DNA from: Dryococelus australis
Lineage: Eukaryota > Arthropoda > Insecta > Phasmatodea > Phasmatidae
Reading direction: 5' to 3'
NCBI GenBank assembly: GCA_029891345.1
Contig: CM057006.1
Location: 42,011,056-42,075,055 of the forward strand
Length of the DNA: 64,000 nt
The notes beneath the pieces are model-generated. The model ran no database searches, was not told the origin of the DNA, and was given only the letters and a program-made list of their open reading frames with translations. Shown here piece by piece: positions 43,792 through 55,585 of the stretch. A program made the position numbers and the translations under genes. The first letter of the stretch is position 1, and the number at the start of each line of letters is the position of its first letter.

Positions 43792-44528
43792 CTCAGCTTG
43801 TCTGCGCGCTTGAAAGGTATCGGCTCTGTAGCTTGCCACTAACTCATGCGTTACGAGAAGTCAGATGTCTGAACCGCGCCCCTTTCGCTTTCGCATAATA
43901 ATTTGCAGCCTAGGGAATTGTTTACACTTAAGGCTTCTGCCTGGCTAGAGCTTTTTTTTATCCGCGTTTAGACGCTTTCTACACAGACATGGATGCGGAT
44001 TGCGTAACATACTCCGTGTCAATCTACAATGACACGTATGCGGGCACAGATCACGTACGGATACACGTAAGAAAGCTGGGCAGTTCCCAACTCTTCCGTG
44101 TCCGCGAATCCGTGTAGCCAATAGGAAACTATTATTTGGTTTGTTGATATTTGTTTTCGTGGCCATTGTGACGTACGCGACCACGAGTGCACGGATTTGC
44201 AGTGGCCGTTGTCATTCTTCTTTTAATAAACATGTGCACATGGCATGTCAGTAGTATTTACGTTGTGCTAATCACTGAAAAATATACTAAATGAGGCCTT
44301 TACAGTATGAAACCAGTATCAGTAATTTTTAACAGCTGAGCATTTTTGATTTCGTGACTTGAAGACTGTGTGTTTGTTCGTATCGTGGACTAATTGGAAG
44401 TCAATCTCAAGTCGTCCGCTCGTTCCGTTTACGTGATCCGAGACCATTTTCTTACGTATCCGTGCATTGTAGAACGGGCCTTGAATACCGAGAAGCGCGA
44501 GAACGATAAGGGCCACAATAAGATATAA
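43792..44528. other. No gene; repeated ACGTAAGAAA motif
   Basis: GGATACACGTAAGAAAGC near 44,060 recurs inverted near 44,455 (reverse complement GGATACGTAAGAAAATGG), suggesting an old element, but ends were not resolved. Confidence 0.35.
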
Positions 44529-44532
44529 ATAC

Positions 44533-46065
44533 TGTTACAATTTCTCCCTCTAGAAATTAAGTGGTCTAAACCAAGTTCTTTAAGGGATTGAGGTCTTATT
44601 TGAATAAAAGAATTAATCATAATTTTCTAGTTTTATTTACATTAACTACAGCAAAATTCTCTCAACTTCTCACAGTAAATTACATCACTCACTGTTACAA
44701 TTAATGACTCAAATTTAATACAATTTGTAATTATTACCACAAATAAATCAATTAAATTAAATAATCGAAGATCGGTCCCAATATACAGTCTATCAACATG
44801 TTCAATTATTTTATAGTTAGGCGTCCATATTTGACAGTTCGAATATTTACAATAAAATCCGTATTACACATCCATTCAGTCCCACCTCATCAGTCTATGC
44901 CCTGCCAGTCTCATTGTTCTAGAGTCCTCCAAGTGCCCTCACGCACAGTAGGTTTCACTCGTCGGTTTCACACCCTCTCGTCCATTCACGCCACGAACAC
45001 CTCGCCCGACGCCCGACGTCGCCCCACAATCTCCAGTCGTCTTCCACTCTTCACTTTGCTCGCGCACAGTCAGCAAGGTGGCCTCCGTCAAAGACTGCCG
45101 GCCGCTGGATTGCGGCAGTATACAGGGTGTAAACGATAAGTGTATACAGGATGTAAACGATAAGTGTATACAGGATGTAAACGATAAGTGTATACAACTG
45201 TACACAGTGTACAGGGCTCCGAGACGAGCAATTTGATGTAGGACACTTGTGGTCCAGAGGGTCGGGAAATAGCCGTAAATCGCTTGACAAATGTGTACTA
45301 AGACACGTGTAGCGCACCGCTGTGGGCCCGGCTTTAATCGACCTGCTGGTCAGCTGAATCCGGTTCGTACAGAGGTCAAATCGGGCAGAAAACGTTTAGT
45401 AATTGCTTTTGTTTGAAACACATGTTGCATTGTCACAATACTACGGACAAGTTACGGAAATCAGGAACGAATGTATGAAATTGCAACATGTGTTTCAAAC
45501 AAAAGCAATTACTGAACGTTTCCTGCCCGATTTGACCTCTGTACAAACTAGCTTCAGCTGACCAGCAGGTCGATTAAGGCCGGGCCCACAGCGCCGCGCT
45601 GCACGTGTCGTAGTACATATTTGTCAAGCGCTTTTACGGTAATTTCCCGACCGTATGGACCACAAGTGCCCTACATCAAATTGCTCGTCTCGGAGCCATG
45701 TACACTAATGTATACATTTGTAAACACGTATCGTTTACAACCTGTATGTAGTGTCTTAGGCCGCCATCCATAATCTTCCCCAACTCGCGTGATGCGTCGC
45801 GGAGGCCGTGGCGCCGACCAGTCTCACTATAACATTCTTGTATCGTAGCTAAACCCGTCGGAACCTCCAGCAGTGAAGGGGGAGAGGGCCGTGACGCCAG
45901 CAAATCTCGCCGCTGTGAGTATTCACGGGTTTCCATGGGGAAAAGGTTTGGGGGGGGGTGGTCAGGAGGAAACTAGTGTGTCACCTCTTGGGGGGGGGGG
46001 GGGATCGGGCGGGTCCGCCGCCACAGTGCCTGGCAGCCTTCCGGCATCTGGTGCAGCGCGTAACA
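44533..46065 (-). mobile_element. Solo LTR, family TGTTAC...GTAACA, split by a hairpin element
   Basis: Ends TGTTACAATTTC and GCGCGTAACA; flanking ATAC (44,529-44,532) and ATAC (46,066-46,069) form a perfect 4-bp target duplication, which fits Ty3-type integrases. It aligns in blocks with the LTR at 18.5 kb (GTGGTCTAAACCAAGTTC; CCGTATTACA; CATTCAGTCCCACCTCA). The minus strand is sense. Without the nested element it is about 905 bp. Solo, with no internal region. Confidence 0.78.
45119..45746. mobile_element. Foldback element nested in the LTR
   Basis: Two arms of roughly 290 bp are inverted copies (GGCTCCGAGACGAGCAATTT, GACCTGCTGGTCAGCTGAA, GCAATTACTGAACGTTTCC read on one strand or the other) around a short unpaired centre near 45,440. 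The left end starts with three 24-bp tandem units TACAGGRTGTAAACGATAAG; the right end has about one. Ends read CAGG...CCTG between TA dinucleotides. No coding capacity. Confidence 0.88.
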
Positions 46066-46241
46066 ATACGTTCTCGACTGTTACAATAAGCAGATAACAC
46101 AATTAAAATTAAACACGAAAGTGTTAAACAAATCGTAAAATGTAAAGTTCCCATAAACGTACATTTTTAGGAATTACTATGAATCCGAAATTATGACGTT
46201 AAAGCGAAGAATGTCTGCGAAAGGCGTGAAGGCGGGCATTC

Positions 46242-46656
46242 ACAGGCTGTTCACGGTAAAATGAGCACTTTTGAAATCCCTGCTTAAGATTTACGTCATG
46301 TGTTCTTCCGCCTTATGTAAAATTAAGATTGCCACGCGCCTCATCACTCTATTCATGCGTCGGTCAAGTGAAACTGAGATATTATTATAAAAGTCAATAT
46401 TTTACAAATCTGCTCGTTTTTAAACTTCGATGCATTAAAAAAAAATAGAAAGGGAAAGAAATAATTCAAGTGATAACAAACGGTTACCTAACACTTTTTA
46501 TTCTACGTTAAGATATGGGACTACTTCCCATTCTTCGTTACCAACTTTACTGGGCGCATGTCACTTAGTAAGCCGCTAAAATAAATGCAGGCAAGGGCAG
46601 TGACATGTACCTATAGTTGATATCAAAAGTGCTCGCTTGATCGTGAACAGCGTTTA
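46242..46656 (-). mobile_element. TTCACGG-clan L element, complete, reverse orientation
   Basis: AGGCTGTTCACGGTAAAATG at left (the L right end) and TTGATCGTGAACAGCGTTTA at right (the L left end). The body reads the L landmarks in reverse (TTCCGCCTTATGTAAAATTA, TCACTCTATTCATGCGTC, GTTACCTAACACTTTTTATT, GTTACCAACTTTACTGGGCG). 415 bp. Confidence 0.93.
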
Positions 46657-46679
46657 GGAACAAAGCCAAGTGGAACCCA

Positions 46680-47290
46680 GCTTGTGCAGACGAACCACCA
46701 CACCGTGTGCGGAGGTGTCGTCAGGCGGGGGATTAGTTAATTTTTGACGCCCGTGGTACCCCTCTAGGGTGGGGGGGGGGGTCGTAGTAAAGCGAGATAA
46801 TTACAGCCGTGGGCATCCCTTAGGCAGCCCCCCCCCCCCCCCCCCCCGCGAGCGATCGCCTGGCGTCTCCATTCTTCTCGACTGGACGAAGCCCGGTCGT
46901 TAGCGGTCTCCTGAGGCGACGGCCCGCGAATTTCGCGTGCGGATTTATCGTCCCGGAATTGGCGCGGCCTGCGAAGGAGGCGTGGATTTGGTCGCCGCCG
47001 CTCCCCCGTGGACAGTTTCTCTTCCTGCCAGGGTCTCCGCCCCCCCTCCCCCCTCCAAGCTACTGTATTCTTTATACCCTCGCCATCCCCTCCAGGGACT
47101 GCGGTTATAAATTCACGCCGTCTCGATCGTGAATACCAGCAGCCGCGGGGGATCTCTTTCCTCCATCTTCCCCGCCTTGTATTAACGCTCAATACATTTA
47201 AACATTTTTTATTTCTAACAAAAAGGCGTTACGGGTAACCTCCTACCCGGTGTCTTCCATTCGCTTTGTTTTCCCGCCCCTGGAATGAAT
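46680..47290. other. GC-rich, CpG-dense island with C run
   Basis: A 17-18 base C run (about 46,830-46,847) and a G run near 46,770 flank CpG-dense sequence. A 142-codon minus frame (47,192-46,764) is Arg/Gly/Pro-rich and not recognisable. Possible CpG island of a gene outside the window. Confidence 0.4.
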
Positions 47291-47400
47291 TAGCTTTTTT
47301 TGGTAGCTGTGGTAAAACGCCAGAGTTCAAGTTTCCTTCGTGCGGACAGTAATAAACCGGTGATTTATTTGCGGAATTCTGTCTTTCTGGTGTGTGTGTG

Positions 47401-47404
<4 letters not shown>

Positions 47405-47469
<65 letters not shown>

Positions 47470-47528
47470 TGTTATTACAAATGAGAGGGATTTCAAAAGT
47501 GCTCACTTTACCGTGAATAGCCTCTATA
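47405..47528 (+). mobile_element. (TA)n tract joined to a bare clan terminus
   Basis: About 64 bases of TA repeat (47,405-47,468) precede GGGATTTCAAAAGTGCTCAC then TTTACCGTGAATAGCCTCTATA, which is the last ~45 bp of an L (or S) right end with nothing else of the element left. Confidence 0.8.
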
Positions 47529-48099
47529 CGTTTGTATCTTGCCCGTAGGCTGCGTGGACACGAGCATTGGCGCCTGATAAACCCCATCCCTCCAACTGAC
47601 AGTCACGGCTCTTACCTTCGTCCCTTCTCTTGGACGATCATCCATCTTGAAAGCCTGGTCTCTATATCAATCCGCTGTTGTCTCGGCTCTTGATTAAACT
47701 TTATCTGCGTGGGGGCTCGCGCCTCGCCGTGATGTACGATGGCTTGGCCGGGCCTGCGATGCCTCTTGTGTTACCCGCGCGTAAACAAGTTTCAATTATT
47801 CACGGCACATACATCTCCGTACTTAGCGGCCGTCCGGCGAAGTTGGCGTGTCCGGCTTGACCCCGTGACCCCGTGACCTAGAATCGGTCCGAATTCGCCC
47901 GCCAAGGGCCCTTGCCCGACTTCGTGTCCTAGGTAAGTGCATCGAGGCTACATCACATTGTCGCTGTCCGAATTCGCGGCAAGGGCACGGATGCGCCCTT
48001 GAATGTCCCCTTCGGCCAAGGGCGCGTGCTACGTTCCCTCCACACGCCCTGCACTCGTAAGTTTTATTTTCCAGTTATTTTTAAGAGTGGGATGGACCC
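47529..48099. other. No gene recognised
   Basis: GC-richer than average with small palindromes (CCAAGGGCCCTTGCC near 47,902). No domain or element found. Confidence 0.35.
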
Positions 48100-48402
48100 T
48101 CGCGTTTTGTCATATTAAGTGTATTCTTGGCGAAAAAAAATTCGTGAAAATGGTCGAATATCGCATTTTTAAAGCTTGTCTGTGCATTTCCTTAAGTGAC
48201 TAGAGAAAACTCCGAAGATACGGGCTCTGTTTAATCTATGGCCGTTCATCGCGTGTAATGAAACCCCACTGTTACATATCTCATTTGCACAGTACAGCGT
48301 TACGACGGAAACATACTGTACGCCTCGCGCGTAGGAGTGATGAGGCGCTAGGCGTGCGTGTTAGTGTCGCCCGTATCGCTCCCTCGCTTCTTGACCTAGG
48401 GC
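48100..48402 (+). repeat. Dispersed repeat C, copy 2
   Basis: GTGTATTCTTGGCGAAAAAA, CGAATATCGCATTTTTAAAG, GTTTAATCTATGG, CCCCACTGTTACA, CGCGTAGGAGTGATGAGGCG and GTGTCGCCCGTATCGCTCC line up in order with the copy at 25.2 kb, same strand. Confidence 0.78.
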
Positions 48403-50253
48403 ACGAGGGTCCATCCCACTCTTTTTTAACAGTTTCGCATATTCTTCCAGCCATTTTCCAGACACTGTTGCTTTTGAACAAACAAAGGCAGCGTAAATAT
48501 ACGTTGCAAATTGCGGAACGTAGACTGCTGTTCTAAATTTGACCCACTTCGTCACGAAGGGATTAAGGGAATGTGAGGAATTGTGGGTACTGAAAGGGGC
48601 GAAGGAGGGTATTTTGTTGTGAATTCGGACACAGCCCTAGTCTTTTGGTTGCTGATGGATCAGTACGACCTGGTAGTTTTTTTTAAATATACTAACGGGG
48701 GAGAAAATTGCAATACCTTTACTCTTATGTCACGCTATTCACGTTATCAATAATACAGAGCAAACCTAGCAGTTAAAGGCAAGTACTGTGTGTGCTTAGC
48801 GTCACAACAAAATACGTTGTATCCACTTCGGGCATTAACGCAGGAGTGTATTCTCGTATGTGCAGTCGGGCGTTTCACCACAGTGTACAAAAAAAATATT
48901 CCCCTACTTATCTCATAGTTACGTACCATTCTCAACTCTGAATGAATTGACCACACAGGAACGCAAGGTAGTTCACCCTAATTGAAATTCTGTCCAAGTA
49001 AACTAGTCTTACCGGATTCAAAAGACGTGTTTGCGCACATGCTGTAGAACGGCGTGGACATCACAAGCACATCACGTGTAAGGCGCCATTAGTATGCAGC
49101 CCTGCAAGGAACATCGACTCAGGTTTCTTTCTCCCAAGACGCCCATAGAAATTCAGCTCGCGGGCCCGAATATCAAATCGGGAAAAGAAGACCATACCAG
49201 CATGATAGGAAAAATTTATTTGGACGTTGGTCGAAAAATGTGCTGGCGGGATAGGTCGAAGCAAGGGAAGAATGTGACACTGTCTCGGCCAGAAATTTCG
49301 TATTCGGTTCTCACATGTGTATTTGGTTCTCGTAATCGGTACCCAAATGTCTACATGGCTCAGAGAAACTATCTTTTTGACATAACAGTTAAAAATGCGA
49401 TGGTGGTTGGCTACTTTGTATCGCTGTCCGACACAACTTTTTTTACAATAAGCAAGCAATGCCTGGGAAAACATGACAGAACTCGGGAGTCTTAATCAAA
49501 CTCAACAGAGTATTTTCTCTTTGTAAAAATTAATAATTAATTACAGAAGCTTCTCAGACACAATAAAATTAACATTCCTTATTACTCAATTATAATTTCT
49601 TCATATTATAAAAAATCTTGCAGTAATTTTATTATATACTAAATCATTAAAATATTCATATTAGCAAATCTACGTTTATCCTGGATGTGATGAGAATTGA
49701 TTCTAAAGAAAACAAAATTTAATATCAGTCTTACTTAGGTTGTCTCATGTCCTCTGATTGGTTGTCGCCTGACCATGACACATCTCTCCGCCAATCAGCA
49801 ATGGCAATACGAGAGACAACCAGGATAGTCTTATGTTTAGTACACATTTAATTACTTTATACCCGTTAGGAAAATGAAAAATAACAAACATTTATACTGA
49901 ATATCGTCTATAAACAAATGAATCTCTATGTAAATAACTATTAAAATAAACCCAAATATTATACTGTTAACTCATATATTAAAACTTAATTTGGAAAGAT
50001 ATCAAAACAAATTGGCAAAATAAGCAAGTACTATATAAATATATATATAATTATAATGTCTAAGAATAATTGTAAATATAACCCAGAAAATCTGCAGTGT
50101 TATGTTGTAAATCGAAAGAGGTCTTGCAGGCATGCATATGAGTGCGAGAAGCGAAATTCCCACATGTCAGTATAGTGACTGAAGTTACGTATTAACTTGT
50201 GGCTTTACGTCTCACTGTTAAAAATGGGGGCGGTGGGCGGTATAAAGTCGTCC
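48403..50253. other. No recognised gene; overlapping frames at 49.1-49.5 kb
   Basis: Open frames of 133 codons (plus, 49,094-49,495) and 137 codons (minus, 49,474-49,061) overlap. Neither shows a motif I know, and mirrored open frames usually mean low stop density rather than coding. An imperfect inverted GGTTGTCTC...GAGACAACC lies at 49,739-49,822. Confidence 0.35.
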
Positions 50254-50568
50254 AAGGTCAAGAAGCAAGGGAGCGATACGGGCGACACGAACACGCACGC
50301 CTAGTGCCTTATCGCTCCTACGCGCAAGGCGTGCAATGTTTCCATCGCGGTCCCGTACTCCGCAAATCAGATCTGTAACAGTGGGATTTTATTACATGCA
50401 ATGAAACCCCACAGATTAAACTACGTTCGTATGTTTGTACTTTTCTCTTGCCGCTTAAGGAAACTGCATAGGCAAGCTTCAAAAATGCGATATTTGACCA
50501 TTTTCACGAAATTTTTTCTCCATGAATGTACTTAGTATGTTAAAAGTAAAACCACAGTCATAGATAAT
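50254..50568 (-). repeat. Dispersed repeat C, copy 3
   Basis: Reverse complement of the other two copies: GAGCGATACGGGCGACACGA, TCGCTCCTACGCG, CTGTAACAGTGGG, CCACAGATTAAAC and AAAATGCGATATTTGACCAT in that order. Adds an intact CCCCACTGTTAC block absent in copy 1. Confidence 0.78.
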
Positions 50569-50767
50569 AGGGTGTTTTTTTTTTTTACTTGTCTGGAGTG
50601 GTTTCGAAAAACCATCGTGGTTGAAGATTTTCCGGTAGTTAAGTCCTGCAGGAATTTTGGATGTGGCATGCCACTTCAGATCTTGGCTGGTATAGATTAG
50701 CTGTCTAAAACAACCACCTTAACGGTATAAAAATGACAAAATCCGCGCTTCGCTCCTTTTCCACGGT

Positions 50768-51000
50768 GTAGGCTAGTCACGATAAAGTGAGCACTTCTGA
50801 AAAGCCCCCTCATTTCGAATAATAGACAATAACTATATTTCATTTTAGCCCTAGACGTAAACTTCCGAGCGCGCGGTGGAATATATACACTGTTGTTTAT
50901 TACATACATGTCAATACTTCTTTCAAAAGGTGGTTAAATGATAACGAATGGCTGAAATAAAAATGTAAGTAGGGCCTCAAAAGTGCTCACTATACCTGCG
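50768..51000 (+). mobile_element. TTCACGG-clan S element, right end worn
   Basis: GTAGGCTAGTCACGATAAAG at left; the body TTTCATTTTAGCCCTAGACG, TTTATTACATACATGTCAAT and GTAAGTAGGGCCTCAAAAGT is clearly S; the right TIR stops after GTGCTCACTATACC. Confidence 0.87.
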
Positions 51001-53042
51001 GATGTTTTGTTGACGAACATTTAAATCATGTTAAAGAGGGGACGAGCTTTGGAATACAAAATAATGTTACAGACAATCTTGTTAACTTAATTTAAAAAAA
51101 AGCATAGTTTCAGTGCATGGTGGTGACGAATTTCGGTTGTAAATCTGTCCACCACACGTAATTGCTTTGAACTTTATTACAAGCAAAGGTCATCGATACG
51201 GTAACACTGTGGAATTGTTACAAAATAATAAAGGACCCATTTTCCGTGGCCAGGAATTTTAATCATTTCACTTTTAATAAGACGTTAAAAAATACATAAA
51301 TGCTTTTTATTATTCACTTTTTTTTAAATACCTTACGGCGTAGGCCTATGCATCAAAATTCATTCTCAGTGCTAATTTTCAAAATTTGATTCAGAACTGC
51401 TGTGTCAACCACGAGTCATTTACAGGAAATTTGAGTACATACTATTTATACTAGATTTTAAAAGAAGGTATTGTATTTGTCGTTTTTTTTTTTTTTTTTT
51501 TTTTGAAGAGGTCTGCTTCAAAGTTGTGCAAGAGGGCAAAGTGTCCTTTCGTCTTGTTAAACTACGTAAAATATTGTTCAAGTACTTGATCTGATGCGTG
51601 TGTTGTTGACTTTGCACGCATACTCAGCAGTATCGACGACTCGAACTTAAAATAAATAAGTTTTCTTCTTTAAAGACAGCACGTTTAAATTTTACCTTCG
51701 GACAGTTAACGGATGTCATTACTTTGCAATATTTACTTTGCTTGTGTGTTGTGTCAGAACCGTAAGTTCAATACATATGTAACTCATTTGACGATTATTT
51801 TGATTTTAAACCTGATAGAAGGAGAAATTCATCATCGCCGTATTTTGCGTACCATCAAATTCAAAAACGGGTTGCGTCTGTCAACAGAAAAATGGCTAGT
51901 CGAGTCGAACGAAAAATATGTCAGTGCGATATATTTATTCCCCAAGAGGGTATTGTGTCTTTCGGGGAAGTATTCGTCTTCTATATAGCATGTTACTTAT
52001 TATGACCTAATTGAATACTAATTATTTGAAACTGGTTAATATAAAAAAAATATACATCCACAAGGAGTAAGGGGATCAGCAGTGAACTTCAAGTAAATAT
52101 GGAGCTCAAAATAATGGCCCGGGGAAAAAAACCGTTCAGCTGGAGTCACAATAGCCCGACGAACACGACACGACAGACCGGAAAATTTCATATTATATGT
52201 ATTCAGTGTTCACATTGCTCCGACGAAATGTGCCCAACGAGTTTGTTAGATGGCTGTCGAAAAATTCTAAAACGGCAAGTTATCCTTATAATATTCAATA
52301 TTTACTTTTTGAAACTCGCGGTAAGGTGAATGATTATTTTGCTTTGACAATAAGTGAATTTATACGAGAGATAAAACGTACTAAGAAAAATCGGAACGTT
52401 ATTTTTGGCGGAAAGTTAATTTACTATTTACTATACATAGTAGGGAAATACGCACGAAATTTTGTTTTCTAATGGTGTGTTTACATTTTTTTTAATGCAC
52501 CGGCGAGTCGGATACGACGAAAAGTAGAAATAGAATTTACTTTTGTTGGGGGCTGAAAGTTCGTCCTTTAAACATAATTTTATGTAATCTCATTACTAAA
52601 CTCCCCAAGCAAATATTATCATGAACGTTTACCACGACAGCTATTTCGAAGTTTGTCAATGCGAGTTTTATTCGAATGCCGAGATGATTCCTGATTAATT
52701 TCGAAAACTGAATCCAGATGGCTGTCCCCTGACAGTTTTGTGTGTGTGTACGTGTGAGATAGATCTTGCCGCACGCATCATCGTCGGCAAGGTTCGCGAT
52801 GTTGGCCTGATCCAGTGGCGTACGGTGTTGTGGGTTCTGCGCCATGTCTCCTAGGGGTACTCGGTGTTCTGCTGAACACGCAGTGCGGTTATAGCAGCTC
52901 GCCCCCACGTACAAAGACACTTTGCTTCCTCCTGCCAATCGTGCTCCTCCGACCTGATACCAGTCTAACCCTTCTACCGGAGGGGAATGGAAGCTGTAGA
53001 CCCTGTTGAGACGTCGCTGTACGGCGTCCTGTCTCCGACGCT

Positions 53043-53074
<32 letters not shown>

Positions 53075-53262
53075 CGTACGTACATACACACCCGTTGGCG
53101 CAACGAGGATAGTTTTTTATGAATTGGCCTATCTTTATAAGTGGATCTGCGCACCATCTCTTGCTGACGTTGCATCCACAGGGATGGAGGTCCCCCCCCC
53201 CCCCTCTTCATTCAGCTTGTAGGGTTCGTGCACCTCTAACTTGGTAGTGGACACAAACATTT
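51001..53262. other. No recognised gene; one 224-codon minus frame
   Basis: The minus frame 53,211-52,537 is the longest outside the GC islands. It spans a CA microsatellite (53,041-53,070, giving a VCVCVC stretch) and a C run, so part is spurious; the middle (about 52,740-53,030) is GC-balanced and could be a remnant of a coding exon or repeat, but I do not recognise it. The rest is AT-rich. Confidence 0.35.
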
Positions 53263-54023
53263 TGTTCTCTCACAGCTGTGATGTGGGCTAAGACTTTTCA
53301 CGATTAATCTTAATCGAGCACTTTTGACGCCTGAGGGGCGTATCTGAGTAGTTCGTGTGGGATGGAGGTCCTAATAACAATAAAAATAAAAGAGCTAAAT
53401 TTGATTTCTACTTTATTCACGCAGCTATTATTTACAGCACTGGATTTTCTGTTTCAACTTTCTGTCTTTCTATTTAACAGTGAGCGCAATATTTGATGTA
53501 TATTTCAACTTTAATTAATGTCCTTCATAATTGTCTCTGTTACAGCCAGTTAACTCATACTCATTATCAGCCCGTATTCAGTCTATATGTTGCCATTATT
53601 TATTATGTCCTTCACTCACGCATTTAGTCCAATAGTCCAGCCTGCCAGCCGACCACTCCACTGCTTGATACCCGCAGTCACATACTTCCCTTCCGCCGGT
53701 CACTTCTTCCGCTGATCATCTTCTATCGCTCGGAACTCAGCCACTCATTCATTCATCAACTCGGAGGCCTGCCGCAATATTTATAGTGTCGCGCCTCACC
53801 ACCTGGGAGGTTCAACGCACCCCCCGAGATGCGCTGGGAGAACGATGTCAGTAATCCAAAGCATTCTTCAGATATCGGCCGAAAACAATACGACCAGAGT
53901 CCGCGGTGCGCGTCTGTAATTCGAAACCCGCCATTGCCTGGCCTTCCGCCGTCGCTATCGTATGATAACTCTCTTTCCTTCTCTTACACTCGCCCGCGCA
54001 CGACGCGAAGTGATCGCGCAACA
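53263..54023 (-). mobile_element. Solo-LTR-like fossil, related to the TGTTA...GTAACA family
   Basis: Starts TGTTCTCTCACAGC and ends GATCGCGCAACA; flanking ATTT and ATAT are similar. A GTGGGCTAAGAC block near the left end parallels the LTRs at 18.5 and 44.5 kb. The minus strand holds a TATA-like CACTATAAATATTGC near 53,785 and a TGAATAAAG signal near 53,410. 761 bp; boundaries less certain than in the other copies. Confidence 0.45.
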
Positions 54024-54310
54024 ATATACTCAAGTCACGGTGTTTCATTAATTTAAATGGCCGGGTCTGTTGACAATTCAAAAACAAAACAAACACTTCC
54101 ATTGCTATTAACCACGTTATTCCTTTGCAGGTTTACTATCGATGGACTAGTCAGTGTTTGGTACATGCGCAGAAGACAGAGGCTGGTCTTTGACCTATGC
54201 TTGGGAACGACATTTGGCACCCGCTCTTCGCCAATTTACCAGCGTTTACAACGGAATCCGACGTTCTCACTCCCCCGAAAAAAAATGGAGTGTGGCTGTA
54301 TTGGGGACAC

Positions 54311-54892
54311 GGCCGTTTACTGTGCGTAAATACGTCTACGTTGACGCGCTCGGACGCCTTGATGTTTATTTTACGTTCCCGGCACTGCTTCACTCAATCA
54401 TATGGGGTTTTGTGGGTATCACTGGATTGCTTTTGAGATGCTCTTTCCAAACCGTATACGATTTCTGTATTTCGACTTAGCTTTTTGACGAGTATAGGCC
54501 GACATTGTGTTGAGTTTTCGTAATTTTTTTTTTTACATTAAACTCATACAATTTCACCATGAACACGTCACAAAAATGTTTTTATACGCGGAATCGATTT
54601 ATATTGATGAGAGCTGTCGATTGAAACTTAAACGAGCGTCGTAGCTGCTCCTAGTCAAAAGTTATATTTCGCGGAAGTTCCCTCAAAACTTCGCCATGCT
54701 TCGCAGTCCTCACTCAACGTAACATATTCTTTGATCATTTGGCGATCGAGTGGTGTAATTGAATTTGGAATGTGGACGATAGATTCGGAGCTGCAATGCC
54801 AAACTGTATCCGCTTGATTTTGTTATCATCGTATTTTCTGGATTGCCTCCCACTATAGTTGTAAATTTAAAGACGTATTCACGCCAAAAATC
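54311..54892 (+). repeat. Repeat K, copy 1 (MITE-like)
   Basis: Matches the reverse complement of 63,436-64,000 over its length: CGTCTACGTTGACGCGCTCG, TTTACGTTCCCGGCA, TTGCTTTTGAGATGCTCTTT, CGACGCTCG-type block, GATTGCCTCCCACTATAGTT. Ends carry GTRAATACGTCT in inverted orientation. About 580 bp. Short frames shared by both copies (VYVDGLGRLDVYFTFPA) are translations of the repeat with no known domain. Confidence 0.8.
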
Positions 54893-55061
54893 TTAAGTTT
54901 GCGATTAACATGCATACTGTTAAAATATTTTTGAAAGTTTATGTTTGCGACTTTAACAGCGCAGAAGCACGCACGTTACTGAAGCAGCTTTTTTTTTTTT
55001 TTTTTTTTTTTTGGCCATTTCGTTATCAGGAACAAATGTACTCATCACAGTCAACAGTTAC

Positions 55062-55064
<3 letters not shown>

Positions 55065-55121
<57 letters not shown>
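55065..55121. repeat. (GA)n microsatellite
   Basis: Fifty-seven bases of uninterrupted GA repeat followed by GGTAGGTAGG. Confidence 0.98.
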
Positions 55122-55124
<3 letters not shown>

Positions 55125-55224
55125 GGTAGGTTTATTCCAACCATCGAAGTACCTGTTTGTATATAACCAAATGGATATTTAGTTGGTCAAGTAAACAAAA
55201 TTGGAAAATAAAAAAATCGATTTT

Positions 55225-55585
55225 GTTCGTCAAAAAGAAATACAAACGTGAGTAAACAAAACGTTTGTGGCGGACCACAAAAAAAAAAAAAAAAACTCAG
55301 AAAAATATTTAGTTGAATCAACTATGTGGTAGTCTATTCGCTTTGCCACTTATTTGATCGCGTTCGTTCGAAAATAAAGCTGTTGGGTTAGTAAGAATGC
55401 TTATTAGTGCGTTTATTGATGCTTACTAATGCTGTAAAGATCCGAATAAATCAAGTTTTAATGAAGGAGATAAAAGCTATAAAATATGTAATATTTATTT
55501 GCGTACATTGTCCTGTATTTGAAATGAATGTACTTCAAATCATTCTTATTTCAGTAGTAGTCTTTTTAGCTGACGTTGCTTGCAA
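55225..55585 (+). repeat. Duplicated segment J, copy 1 (empty site)
   Basis: AATATTTAGTTGAATCAACT, GCGTTCGTTCGAAAATAAAGCTG, GTGCGTTTATTGATG and GTACATTGTC..GTATTTGAAA correspond in order to 59,190-59,960. At 55,386-55,393 the sequence GGTTAGTA is uninterrupted, whereas the other copy carries an L element exactly here. Confidence 0.75.

Noticed and set aside
49061-49495. Overlapping 133/137-codon frames on opposite strands as a real gene
   Set aside because: Both strands are open over the same bases, and neither product has a known motif or visible splice context.
52537-53211. 224-codon minus-strand frame as a host gene
   Set aside because: It crosses a CA microsatellite and a C run and has no recognisable motif; kept only as an unassigned frame.
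53285-53325. A stray clan terminus (TTTTCACGATTAATC...GAGCACTTTTGA)
   Set aside because: Only scattered similarity to the TIR, and it lies inside the LTR fossil, so chance or a small relic cannot be told apart.
54057-54480. Shared reading frame in the two K copies as a conserved protein
   Set aside because: The frame similarity only reflects DNA identity of the repeat; there is no common start and no known domain.
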